Below, one piece after another: positions 15,900 to 23,247 of a DNA stretch of 23,247 nucleotides. The notes beneath the pieces were generated by a model, which saw only the letters and a list, made by a program, of their open reading frames with translations, did no database searches and was not told the origin of the DNA. Position 1 is the first letter of the stretch, and every line of letters begins with the position of its first letter. The translations under genes and the position numbers were made by a program. The DNA comes from Symbiobacteriaceae bacterium (GTDB lineage: Bacteria > Bacillota > JAAYKD01 > WRDA01): assembly GCA_009779515.1 (NCBI GenBank), contig WREE01000009.1:1-23247 (forward strand), given 5' to 3'.

Positions 15900-16109
15900 A
15901 TGAAAAAGGTTTCCATGTTTCATCTCCAGGCTCTTTACAGCTTTCAGAGGTTCCTCATTGAGGACAGAGGAGATCAACAGACCGGGTGGCTAATTGGGGT
16001 CATCGTTTCGGTAGTCTTTGGTGGCCTGATTATGAAAGGGGTGAACGATTTCTGGCCGGTTTTGTGGCCAAGTATAACTGGGAGAATCTCCTCACTACTA
16101 ACCCCGTGA
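15900..16109 (+). CDS. Flp-like small pilin candidate
   Basis: The 69-residue protein has a basic N-terminal leader, then EDRGDQQTGW and one hydrophobic stretch (about 30-47). Length, leader and single TM helix fit Flp-type major pilins, and the gene sits between TadC and TadE-like genes with a prepilin peptidase nearby. Cleavage after G24 would be expected, but the mature protein would lack the usual Glu at position 5 (Gly instead). AAAGGAGA precedes ATG 15900. The call rests on layout and context. Confidence 0.6.
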   Translation: MKKVSMFHLQALYSFQRFLIEDRGDQQTGWLIGVIVSVVFGGLIMKGVNDFWPVLWPSITGRISSLLTP

Positions 16110-16156
16110 AACTTCTACACCGTTGGCGAAGTTACCGCCAGGGTGATAGCGGCGAT

Positions 16157-16546
16157 ATGTATGTGGACTTTCTAATTAAGTTCTTTCTGGCTATCACCGT
16201 TGTCGCTACTTTGTCAGGCTTCTTCAATATTTTTATCCAGCATCAACATGTGGTTTTTTTGACCAAAAGAGTCACCAGAGCCCTGGAAATCAGTGGGCAA
16301 AACGATGCTGCTATCACTGCCCTTTTTAACAAGATGCGGGATGAACTGAGGATGGTCGGGGCTTATTATACCGTCTCGGATGTATCCTATATACAAGGTA
16401 ATAAAATTCAATTAAGAGATACATTTACCGTAACGGTGCGTTATCCTCTTTATCTGCAAGTGGTCATGCCTCTGGGAGCTGCCATCACCATCCCTTTTAC
16501 CTTGGAAGTGCGACTTCCCGGTATGTCGGAGGTGTTTTGGCGATGA
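16157..16546 (+). CDS. TadE-like minor pilin, one-TM protein
   Basis: A 129-residue protein with a TM helix immediately at the N-terminus (about 4-27) and a polar domain with beta strands. It may belong to a small family of unknown function found beside Tad genes in clostridial elements (I recall the label DUF4320, not verified). The frame is open from 15986, overlapping the pilin gene, but the upstream part reads as non-protein; ATG 16157, preceded by GGGTGA, gives the natural start. Its stop overlaps the next gene's ATG (ATGA). Confidence 0.6.
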   Translation: MYVDFLIKFFLAITVVATLSGFFNIFIQHQHVVFLTKRVTRALEISGQNDAAITALFNKMRDELRMVGAYYTVSDVSYIQGNKIQLRDTFTVTVRYPLYLQVVMPLGAAITIPFTLEVRLPGMSEVFWR

Positions 16547-17010
16547 GGCAGCTAAGAGCCTACTGGCAAGAGCAGAAAGGTTATGTCACCCTCTTCGTCC
16601 TCCTCTACTGCCTTATGGCCGCAGCCCTCTTTAGTGCCGAGTACTTCCGTCTGATGGGAGTGCAGGAAGAGGTGGAGGGTATCTTGCAGCGTGCAACCAC
16701 CGTCACCCTGGAAGCAAAGTTGCGAGATCCTCTCCGTTGGGACTTTACCACAGAGCTGGATCAAAACAGTCTGGCAAGTGCTTTCGATTATTTTTTGCGC
16801 TACGACTGCAAACTGGATTCTTTATATCGCCGGAAAGCTCCGGATGGCAACATCATCTGGCGTATTGAAGTGACTATGCTAAGCACTTCAGCCAACCCTC
16901 CCTCTGTGGAGGTGCAAGGAGTAATCCACACCGCCTCATTTCTCTCCTTTCTAATGGGAGAAGTGCAAATCCCCTTTGCTGTCGGTAGCCGTACTGTAAG
17001 GCTCGACTGA
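16543..17010 (+). CDS. TadE/TadF-like pseudopilin
   Basis: The 155-residue protein has a short basic leader ending in EQKG (G13), a hydrophobic helix (about 14-37) and a polar extracellular domain. A Gly before the helix matches prepilin-peptidase sites, though Glu at mature position 5 is replaced (Phe). TadE/TadF pseudopilins prime Tad pilus assembly. GGAGGTG stands 8-10 bases before ATG 16543; a TTG six bases upstream is in frame but less likely. The start overlaps the preceding stop. Confidence 0.65.
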   Translation: MRQLRAYWQEQKGYVTLFVLLYCLMAAALFSAEYFRLMGVQEEVEGILQRATTVTLEAKLRDPLRWDFTTELDQNSLASAFDYFLRYDCKLDSLYRRKAPDGNIIWRIEVTMLSTSANPPSVEVQGVIHTASFLSFLMGEVQIPFAVGSRTVRLD

Positions 17011-17051
17011 ATATGTACACGCTGTTTCGCCCAAAATTTGGAGGTATTGCT

Positions 17052-17483
17052 ATGTCTCCGCTAACCCTACGGATGGTCTTACTTAGCACTATTTTGCCGG
17101 CAGTATCCTATACCGACTTAAAATGGCATCGTATCCCCAATCAGGCCTGCGGGTTCCTGCTGGGATGTGGCTTAATTCTACAGTTGTGGCCGAAGTGGGA
17201 TCTTTCCTGGCAAGAGGCTACTGCTGCTACCTCTTTTATCTTTGTATCTGGTTTTTTTCTCTATCTGCTGGGGCAAGGTGCCGGAGACGGCAAACTTCTT
17301 GCGGCAATTGCCAGTGTCATAGGCTATAAAGTTTTTCCTGTCTCCTTATTGGCCTACGGTTTGGCAGGTGCAGCTGCTCTAGCCATGATCTGGAACCAAA
17401 GGATCTCAGCCCACACCCGCCTTCCTCTGGCACCGGCAATTATGGTGGCTACCTGGGTAACCCTAGTCCTGGGTGTCTATTAG
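17052..17483 (+). CDS. cpaA: A24-family prepilin peptidase (CpaA/TadV-like)
   Basis: A 143-residue aspartic membrane peptidase that cleaves pilin leaders. Both catalytic motifs are present: D22 in YTDLKWHRIPN and D79 in the GxGD motif (GAGDGK). Four to five TM helices fill most of the chain; the length is typical of the short CpaA/TadV type, which lacks the methylase domain of PilD. The frame begins at ATG 17013, but GGAGGT at 17039-17044 marks ATG 17052 as the start. Its substrates are probably the products of the three preceding genes. A strong terminator follows. Confidence 0.9.
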   Translation: MSPLTLRMVLLSTILPAVSYTDLKWHRIPNQACGFLLGCGLILQLWPKWDLSWQEATAATSFIFVSGFFLYLLGQGAGDGKLLAAIASVIGYKVFPVSLLAYGLAGAAALAMIWNQRISAHTRLPLAPAIMVATWVTLVLGVY

Positions 17484-17545
17484 AGATAGATTTTAAGAGC
17501 TGTTTCCCCAAGAGGCGCTGCTAGAGCCCCCCAAAGACCCTTGTC

Positions 17546-17585
17546 AACACTCTGCTAGATTGCAAGTTTAGCAGAGTGTTTTTTG
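17546..17585 (+). terminator. Strong intrinsic terminator after the Tad genes
   Basis: A perfect 12-bp stem (AACACTCTGCTA/TAGCAGAGTGTT) with an 11-base loop runs directly into a T tract. It ends the TadB-CpaA transcript, so the surface-protein genes downstream need their own promoter. I do not see a good one in 17586-17631. Confidence 0.9.
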
Positions 17586-17631
17586 ATGGCGATGACAGGA
17601 TAATGCCGTTTTATTGATGAGAGGAGGTATC

Positions 17632-18900
17632 ATGTTGAGACTTTATCGCTTTGCCGCCTGGCTATTAATCATAGCTTTAGCCCAGTTGTCGGTAGCAGGG
17701 AATTTACTGGCTTCCCTGACAAACCCCTACTCTTTTCTCAACCCGATTTACATAATTCCCCTAGACCCGGATGTAGACATACCGGTCTCACCTCCGAAGC
17801 AGGATACCTTTTTAGTGCAGGACACCTTTGTCGGGGCTAAGGCACAGCTTAAGCCTATTGCCGACTTTTTTCTGGCTCAGAACTGGTATTACTGGGTAGG
17901 ACAAGATTTAGCAGGTAAGAACACAACCCGCCTGATTCAAGTCTTTGGCTTTCGTGCCGGTGATGTTTGGCACAGTGAACGGGTGCGCCGAGGCTCCCTG
18001 AGGAGCATAGAAGATCTTACCGATGACCGGGGAGTTCCCCTGGGTTCCGATGCGACCATTATGGATATTTTGAACTCGCCCCAGGTTAAACCCGAGCTGC
18101 TCAAGGCGGTGCAAGCCGCGTTTCCCGATATTCGCGGAGATGAGTGGTATGCCGGCATGGTGGCATTGGCAGTCATGATGGGGGTGGTTAGCGGCAAGCC
18201 CAACCCGGAAGGTGAGGGGATGGTTTTCGCCGGAGATGATTATCTCACCCGAGCTGAATGGGTAGTCATGCTCAATCGCTGCCATGGTCTGCAGGACTGG
18301 CTCTATATGATGGATAAGCCAGAGGCTAAGTTGCCTTCCAAAGACGGAGTTGTCCCTCTAGGAACCTGGTTTCTGGGGGACTATAACCAGCGTATGCCTT
18401 ACCAATTCGGTGGCATGTACAGCCTGGAAGAGCTCAGCCAGCCGGCAACCAGGGCGGAAGCGGCGGCGATGCTAGCGGTGGGAAGCGGCTTCTCTTACCA
18501 CCATATGAAGTCCTACGGTTATGAATGGCATGATGAAGATTATGCTAATTATCGGGAGTGGTTTACCGACACGCAGGATATGTGGTTGAACCCTCCCATG
18601 GTGGACTTGCTCAACACCGGTATTCCTAAACCGCTGGCTTATTTAGGTGGCTATCTTACCGAGGGACAAACGATCCCGCAACGCTTAGCGGCTGCCCAGA
18701 GGGGTGAAGCCGATTTCCCTTACCCCATATATCGCTCTTTAATGTTCAATGTGTGTGCCAGAGTTATCGGTGGCTTTCCGGACGGAACTTTACGCCCTTA
18801 TGACTATTTAACCCGCGCTCAGGGGTTGGCGATCCTGTTCAAACTTTACGACATGTATCCCCAAAGCGTTTTTGCCGACCCCAACGACCGTGACCGCTAG
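17632..18900 (+). CDS. SLH-domain surface protein
   Basis: The 422-residue exported protein has a signal peptide (about 1-24). SLH-type repeats, which bind secondary wall polymers, are seen near residues 163-218 (DEWYAGMVALAVMMGVVSGK ending in YLTRAEWVVMLNRC) and 364-422 (VIGGFPDGTLRPYDYLTRAQG); a partial repeat is likely around 262-285 (ATRAEAAAML). The N-terminal part (about 40-160) is unknown. The frame is open from TTG 17614, but GAGGAGG before ATG 17632 sets the start. It is followed after 19 bases by a large exported protein and may anchor that protein or the pilus to the cell wall. Confidence 0.8.
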   Translation: MLRLYRFAAWLLIIALAQLSVAGNLLASLTNPYSFLNPIYIIPLDPDVDIPVSPPKQDTFLVQDTFVGAKAQLKPIADFFLAQNWYYWVGQDLAGKNTTRLIQVFGFRAGDVWHSERVRRGSLRSIEDLTDDRGVPLGSDATIMDILNSPQVKPELLKAVQAAFPDIRGDEWYAGMVALAVMMGVVSGKPNPEGEGMVFAGDDYLTRAEWVVMLNRCHGLQDWLYMMDKPEAKLPSKDGVVPLGTWFLGDYNQRMPYQFGGMYSLEELSQPATRAEAAAMLAVGSGFSYHHMKSYGYEWHDEDYANYREWFTDTQDMWLNPPMVDLLNTGIPKPLAYLGGYLTEGQTIPQRLAAAQRGEADFPYPIYRSLMFNVCARVIGGFPDGTLRPYDYLTRAQGLAILFKLYDMYPQSVFADPNDRDR

Positions 18901-18919
18901 AAAGGAAGCATGAAATAGG

Positions 18920-21900
18920 ATGCGTCACCGTATATTTCATATATTCCCCTGTATCTCGCCCTTTGCCCTGCGCCAAGGTATGACGCAGGTTATGCTTTTA
19001 TGCTTCTTAATTAGCTTAGGGGCGACTGCCCTCTCGCCTCCCTTACATGCCCAGGTGGTAGTGACTTCGGCTACAGGAGCCGGTTACGGTGGCTCTGGTG
19101 CTTTTGATACCAACGCCGCCTGGCGTACTTCCGCGGATGGCGCTACCGGCAAAGCGGGGACAGCCATCCGGGTCTTTCCTGCCCCCTACCTGGATACTTC
19201 ATCAAGTCAGAAGTTGGCGGATCCGGCTCTGCGCTACAGGTATCTGCCCTTTGCTCTTTATCTCTTTCCGGATCATATGAAACCCCACCGGGGAGCGCCG
19301 GTGCATTATAATATGCACTATGACCCTGCCAGCAGGCAAATTGCTTACTCTACCTTAACTGCTTTTGATCTGGAAGAGCCGGGGATAGAGCTGGCTTTTG
19401 CTGCTTTGTATCATAGCGGGGAGCGGGAATATCCCGAAAATCTTTTCCTTAAGCGAATGCGGGAAATGCATATTGAGGGTAAGGATTTCAAATTGGACTG
19501 GACGGCAACCTCGGAACCACGTTTGGTCAAGGAATTCTTCTTCACCGCACACAACTCATTAAGTGGCAGTTGGCAGGAGTGGTTCGGCGATGACTGGGCG
19601 GCTGCCAACCTAGCTCTGGTGCAAGATTATTGCGCTGCCGCTACCTACGCCGCCATGCTCTGGCCTTCTTTTAGACCTAATGCTAACGGCGGAGGGGGGA
19701 CTTGGCGGGACAGTAGCGGTGAGCTATTAGCCTACGATTTGCCCAGTAGTAGCTACCAGGTGCCATCGGCAACAGCAACATACCATGAGCTCTATAACGA
19801 AATGGTGGCTGTCTTCTCCGGGGATCGGGGAGAGCTAACCTGGGCTCTCATTTTTGAACCTGTTGCCGATTATTATCCCGCAGGCAAGCCGGAACTTAGA
19901 TCCTGGAGTTCCGCTTCCGATATTGCTCAGGTACTAGCCGAAAAGGCATTCGAGAGCGAAGTTCTCTACCGTCAGGTTCATCAGGATTTCGCTCAGGGGG
20001 AGGCTTTGGAACCGGTTCAAGGCTCTTACACCCGCTATTTTGCCCATCTTTTTTATCTATTGAAAGATACTGCTGTTTTTCAGGACTTTCTCTTTCGGGA
20101 AACCCGTGCTATTTTCACCAACAACTACCAGGGAGGTTATCTGGCAGACCAGTACTTGCTGGCAGATGCCCTCCTACCGGAAGTAAACAACAGCGAAGGT
20201 TACCTGGGGGGCTGGGCTATCGTTTATCTGCGCGACTTAGTTCGCCTGCCTCCCCGGCTGGATGCCTTGCGCTACGGTGTGTTTATGGAGCAACGAGACC
20301 TTGGCGGGGAGTTAGCTCTATACGGCGAGCTGGCCTCTTTTTCTTCCCTACCGCCACCAACGACCATGAGCTGGGTAGCCAAACCGGCGGGGGAAGAGCA
20401 AACTGCCGAGCTGGCACCGGTGGCAACCGACAATGTTTCCAGCGTCTCTGCCCTGCTGGGGGTGATGAGCTTACAATCCTATGAAGGGTTATATGTAGCT
20501 CAGCAGAATATAAACTTAAACGATGTCTATCTTTCTTCCCTGTATGGTGAATACGATTTTTCGCCCCAGCCGGAGCTCCTGGATAGCTCCTTACTACAAC
20601 CGTTGACTCAGCCGGTGGGAGAGGGAGTAATTGGCAGTGCCCGCTACGGCGTCCCCCTGTCGGGTATCCACAGTTATCTGCAAGAGGCTGCTAAGCAGCT
20701 GGTGAGCAAGCTGCGCCAGGCTTCGACCTTAAGCGCTGGCTCGTTAGGCCGTACCCAAGAAGAGATTTCTTCCAGTATAACCTTAGAGACTCTGGGCGTT
20801 ATTGCCCCAGGACAAAGTGGCAGCGCCTACGCAGCTGCTTTTCTTACTGCCCCCGCATCGGTGCAGCTCTCACTGCTGCAGGATGCCACCGGGGAGTACA
20901 TTGACGCTCCCGATGGCACCCCTTTACTCTCTCTCAAAGGTAACCTGCCGGTTACCTTTGCTATCTCCCTGCCTCAGACCCAGGTGCAAGCCCAAATAAT
21001 TATCCTAGACCCAGAGGAAGGTTGGCAGCAACAAGAAGCTATCCCCTTTAGAATTAGCGATCTCTTTACCTATGATATTTCGGTTGAGAGTATTGCCCTG
21101 GGCTGGTATGACCAGGAGAAAGATGTAGACCTCTCGGCTTTACAATCTCACTTAGCTCTTCTTCCCCCCACTCCTACCCTCGATGATTGGGAAGCGTTGC
21201 GTCAGGAGGTAGGTGCCGCTAAATGCTTGTTGCTCGCGGCAGGAGAAAAACTGTATGGCGCTGCCACCCTTCGCGGGTCAGAGTATACCGGCCTTACCGT
21301 AGTCCTAATCCCTGGGAGCTCCAGCAGAGATCTTATCCTGAGCGCCCTAATTTTGGAACCATCTTCCCATATAACGGAGGCTAAAGCTAAAATAGGGGTA
21401 GAAAATACCGCTAGCAGTAGCCTGGCGACGCAGTTGCTGTTCCAAGTGGATAACCCCTGGCAAAGCTACCGGATTCCCGTGCAGCTGGAACCTGGTTTCA
21501 ACGATTTTGATCTTCCCTTTACATTGCCGCCGGAAGGTGGTAATGTCAGAGTCGAGGCGGTCATTAATCCGGATCGGGATCTCCTGGAGGATGATTACAG
21601 TAACAACTCTGCCGTCGCCACAATTTACCTTCCCCCTCCTGCCCCTCCTCTGCTGGTGGACAGCGATGATTGCCTGGCGGGAGTGGCCTGGATTGAACGG
21701 CGGTATCACTTTTGGGAAGACCAAATCCCCTGGTACAACACCTTCTACAGCCAGTATTATTATTGCTTTCACGAGTATGGCTATTACCTGGAGTTTACCG
21801 CCACGGTGGAGAGTGAGTATCAAGGTGAGATGGAGGAAGTGCCCTTAATGAAAGCGGGGTATGGCTTTACCCCCCAGGTTAGCGTAACGGCTAAGGTTAA

Positions 21901-22420
21901 CTTGGATTACCATGTCTTCAGCGAAAGCTTTCATCGCAACAGAGGTAACATTCCCAGCCAGGAGCACCAGGCAGTTATTACCCTTCCCCACCATGCTTAT
22001 CTTTCCTGGGACGCTTCCGGGCAACTGCTCCATGATTATGTTGTTTTCAATCCAGAGAAAGCGACCCGTCAGGAAGCTACGAACATTCCTTTGGAACTGG
22101 TCTCAGCTACCCAGGACAAAGCTGTCTTCTCGGTCGCTCCTAATCCGGTTTCCGAAAATAACGCCAAAAGGATTTACACCAACGTCTTGTTGCGAGATGG
22201 TGAACACAGCTTTACGGTGCGTTTAAACGGTGGCGCCCTGCGTTATCGCATTGATACCCTGGCAGGACCTCGTTCCAGTCAGCTTCCAGACTATATGAAC
22301 CCGGAGGTGTGGAACCAGTCGTATAGCTGTCTCATCAGTACAGCCTACGGGCGTGTGGAAATTGCCGGCACCATGTATGAAGATGACTTTACCGGGGCGG
22401 TGATGCCTATCCGTCCTTAG
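18920..22420 (+). CDS. Large exported protein with CARDB domain, adhesin candidate
   Basis: The 1166-residue protein has a signal peptide (hydrophobic core about 22-38, cleavage near the AQ at 44-45). A CARDB (Ig-like) domain is seen at about 814-905, with the typical end INPDRDLLEDDYSNNSAVAT. A Tyr/Trp-rich stretch follows near 930-960, then beta-rich sequence to the end. The first 800 residues match no family I recognise. There is no sortase motif and no C-terminal TM helix, so it is secreted or held by the SLH protein encoded just upstream. A role in cell-cell contact during mating is inferred from the location only. Confidence 0.65.
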   Translation: MRHRIFHIFPCISPFALRQGMTQVMLLCFLISLGATALSPPLHAQVVVTSATGAGYGGSGAFDTNAAWRTSADGATGKAGTAIRVFPAPYLDTSSSQKLADPALRYRYLPFALYLFPDHMKPHRGAPVHYNMHYDPASRQIAYSTLTAFDLEEPGIELAFAALYHSGEREYPENLFLKRMREMHIEGKDFKLDWTATSEPRLVKEFFFTAHNSLSGSWQEWFGDDWAAANLALVQDYCAAATYAAMLWPSFRPNANGGGGTWRDSSGELLAYDLPSSSYQVPSATATYHELYNEMVAVFSGDRGELTWALIFEPVADYYPAGKPELRSWSSASDIAQVLAEKAFESEVLYRQVHQDFAQGEALEPVQGSYTRYFAHLFYLLKDTAVFQDFLFRETRAIFTNNYQGGYLADQYLLADALLPEVNNSEGYLGGWAIVYLRDLVRLPPRLDALRYGVFMEQRDLGGELALYGELASFSSLPPPTTMSWVAKPAGEEQTAELAPVATDNVSSVSALLGVMSLQSYEGLYVAQQNINLNDVYLSSLYGEYDFSPQPELLDSSLLQPLTQPVGEGVIGSARYGVPLSGIHSYLQEAAKQLVSKLRQASTLSAGSLGRTQEEISSSITLETLGVIAPGQSGSAYAAAFLTAPASVQLSLLQDATGEYIDAPDGTPLLSLKGNLPVTFAISLPQTQVQAQIIILDPEEGWQQQEAIPFRISDLFTYDISVESIALGWYDQEKDVDLSALQSHLALLPPTPTLDDWEALRQEVGAAKCLLLAAGEKLYGAATLRGSEYTGLTVVLIPGSSSRDLILSALILEPSSHITEAKAKIGVENTASSSLATQLLFQVDNPWQSYRIPVQLEPGFNDFDLPFTLPPEGGNVRVEAVINPDRDLLEDDYSNNSAVATIYLPPPAPPLLVDSDDCLAGVAWIERRYHFWEDQIPWYNTFYSQYYYCFHEYGYYLEFTATVESEYQGEMEEVPLMKAGYGFTPQVSVTAKVNLDYHVFSESFHRNRGNIPSQEHQAVITLPHHAYLSWDASGQLLHDYVVFNPEKATRQEATNIPLELVSATQDKAVFSVAPNPVSENNAKRIYTNVLLRDGEHSFTVRLNGGALRYRIDTLAGPRSSQLPDYMNPEVWNQSYSCLISTAYGRVEIAGTMYEDDFTGAVMPIRP

Positions 22421-22473
22421 CGAGTTAGTATGAAGAAAACCTTTTTTTAGGTGGCTGCTTTGGAGGTATATTT

Positions 22474-22923
22474 ATGGCAGAACCCAACCTTTTTCTGAAG
22501 CTGGCGCGGCTATCTAAAAGGTGGTCTCAGAGCGAGCTGGCGCATGCCGCTGGAACTTCTCGCCAGGTGATCAACACTATTGAAAGGGGGCTGAGCCAAC
22601 CCTCTCTGGACACCTGTCTGCGTATCTGCTGGGCGTTAGATAAATCTTTGGACGAACTCTTTTGGCTAGACCAAGATATAAGCAGTATTGCAGTTTTACG
22701 ACCTAAGCGTCGAGGAGCCTCATCTCTTCAGGTAGCGCGCACCGCGATGAGGTTGAGCAAATCGAAGCTGGGAGCTACGATTGGTACTTCCCGGGAGGTC
22801 ATACGTTTAATCGAAAATGGCGACTACAACCCTTCCCTCTCCTTGTGCCTTCGACTCTGTTGGGCATTGGACAAAACCTTAGATGAACTCTTTTGGCGTG
22901 ATAAGCCGGAAATCTGGGCTTAA
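22474..22923 (+). CDS. Tandem double-XRE (HTH_3) regulator
   Basis: The 149-residue protein consists of two XRE/Cro-type helix-turn-helix domains in tandem (about 7-65 and 85-145). Both end in nearly the same string: CLRICWALDKSLDELFW in the first and CLRLCWALDKTLDELFW in the second, and both carry GTSR before the recognition helix, so the gene arose by internal duplication. Single-domain relatives bind DNA as dimers; this one could bind a dyad as a monomer. It has its own GGAGGT ribosome binding site and is followed by a terminator. A candidate target is the GTACAC/GTGTAC dyad at 858-879, by inference only. Confidence 0.85.
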   Translation: MAEPNLFLKLARLSKRWSQSELAHAAGTSRQVINTIERGLSQPSLDTCLRICWALDKSLDELFWLDQDISSIAVLRPKRRGASSLQVARTAMRLSKSKLGATIGTSREVIRLIENGDYNPSLSLCLRLCWALDKTLDELFWRDKPEIWA

Positions 22924-22944
22924 CGTTTCGCCTTCTTAACTACG

Positions 22945-22976
22945 GACGCTGGTGCTGGAAAGCCCGGCGTCTTTTT
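22945..22976 (+). terminator. Intrinsic terminator after the XRE gene
   Basis: An 8-bp stem (GACGCTGG/CCGGCGTC, one G-T pair) with an 11-base loop is followed by TTTTTATG. It ends the regulator transcript. Confidence 0.8.
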
Positions 22977-23026
22977 ATGTACCTACTAAGGAATAGAGCC
23001 AAAAATTAAAGGAGGAATCTTATTTA

Positions 23027-23247
23027 ATGACTTATGCCGAAATTTGCCATGTTTACCGTTGCTTCAACAACTACCAAGCAGGGTGGCAAGATACCATGGC
23101 GGTACCTGAAGTAGAGCCTGCTCCCCTGGGCTTTCGCGAGAGCTTCTTCGAAGGTATCTTTGCCAGTATTATTCAGGAGCATCTGAGGGATCACTACTAC
23201 GATTTCTACGATTATTTATTGCGTTACCAGCAGCTCTTAGATTATAT
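23027..23247 (+). CDS. Unknown protein, 3' end outside the window
   Basis: An open frame of 73 codons runs from ATG 23027 off the end of the window. AAAGGAGG lies 11 bases before the ATG, a rather long spacing. The visible part is rich in Tyr, Phe and acidic residues (for example DHYYDFYDYLLRYQQ) with no TM segment or signal peptide. I do not recognise it. Confidence 0.6.
   Translation, partial: MTYAEICHVYRCFNNYQAGWQDTMAVPEVEPAPLGFRESFFEGIFASIIQEHLRDHYYDFYDYLLRYQQLLDY

Noticed and set aside
1..23247. CRISPR array, tRNA, rRNA or integrase site
   Set aside because: No regularly spaced direct repeats, no tRNA cloverleaf with TTCGA arm, no rRNA segment and no recombinase gene were seen.

Overview
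The window reads as part of a large conjugative or integrative element (or a conjugative plasmid region) from a Gram-positive bacterium, most likely a clostridial Bacillota. The evidence is the strong AGGAGG-type ribosome binding sites, an SLH-domain surface protein, a VirB4/VirD4-type secretion system without outer-membrane parts, and no secretin next to the Tad genes. Every gene I can support is on the plus strand. I see no integrase, relaxase or antibiotic-resistance gene, so the element must extend beyond the window.

Layout. (1) 1-928 has no protein gene. It holds two adjacent DnaA-box-like 9-mers, a TTGACA/TACACT promoter, a roughly 360-nt region with many potential RNA hairpins, GNRA loops and a possible pseudoknot, and on the opposite strand a TTGCTT/TATAAT promoter whose -10 lies inside a perfect dyad, plus a terminator. 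(2) 929-13816 is a tightly packed run: ParB-like protein, small membrane protein, VirD4-like coupling ATPase, VirB2/TrbC-like two-TM protein, VirB6-like membrane protein, membrane-anchored C39-type peptidase, PrgI/VirB3-like protein, VirB4 ATPase, then the Tad-type parts CpaE/TadZ-like, CpaB-like (SAF domain), a second MinD-like protein, and the CpaF/TadA ATPase. (3) After a terminator and a new extended -10 promoter, 13999-17483 carries TadB, TadC, a small Flp-like pilin, two TadE/F-like proteins and an A24 prepilin peptidase, ending in a strong terminator. (4) 17632-22420 encodes an SLH-domain protein and a 1166-residue exported CARDB-containing protein. (5) 22474-22923 encodes a tandem double-XRE regulator, followed by a terminator and a truncated unknown gene.

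The main point is that DNA-transfer (type IV secretion) genes and a complete inner-membrane Tad pilus system sit together, with the Tad ATPase and its helpers in the same run as VirD4 and VirB4. A reasonable inference is one mating machine: VirD4, VirB4, VirB6 and PrgI form the DNA channel, the C39 peptidase opens the wall, and the Tad parts build a retractable or adhesive pilus in place of a VirB11/VirB2/VirB5-type one. The two surface proteins may help cell contact.

A second striking point is that four genes of the first run (ParB, the small membrane protein, VirD4, PrgI-like) have excellent Shine-Dalgarno sites placed in front of CTG, ATT, ATA and ATA rather than ATG/GTG/TTG. The PrgI-like case is supported by the protein sequence itself, because its family-like N-terminal motif lies upstream of the first ATG.
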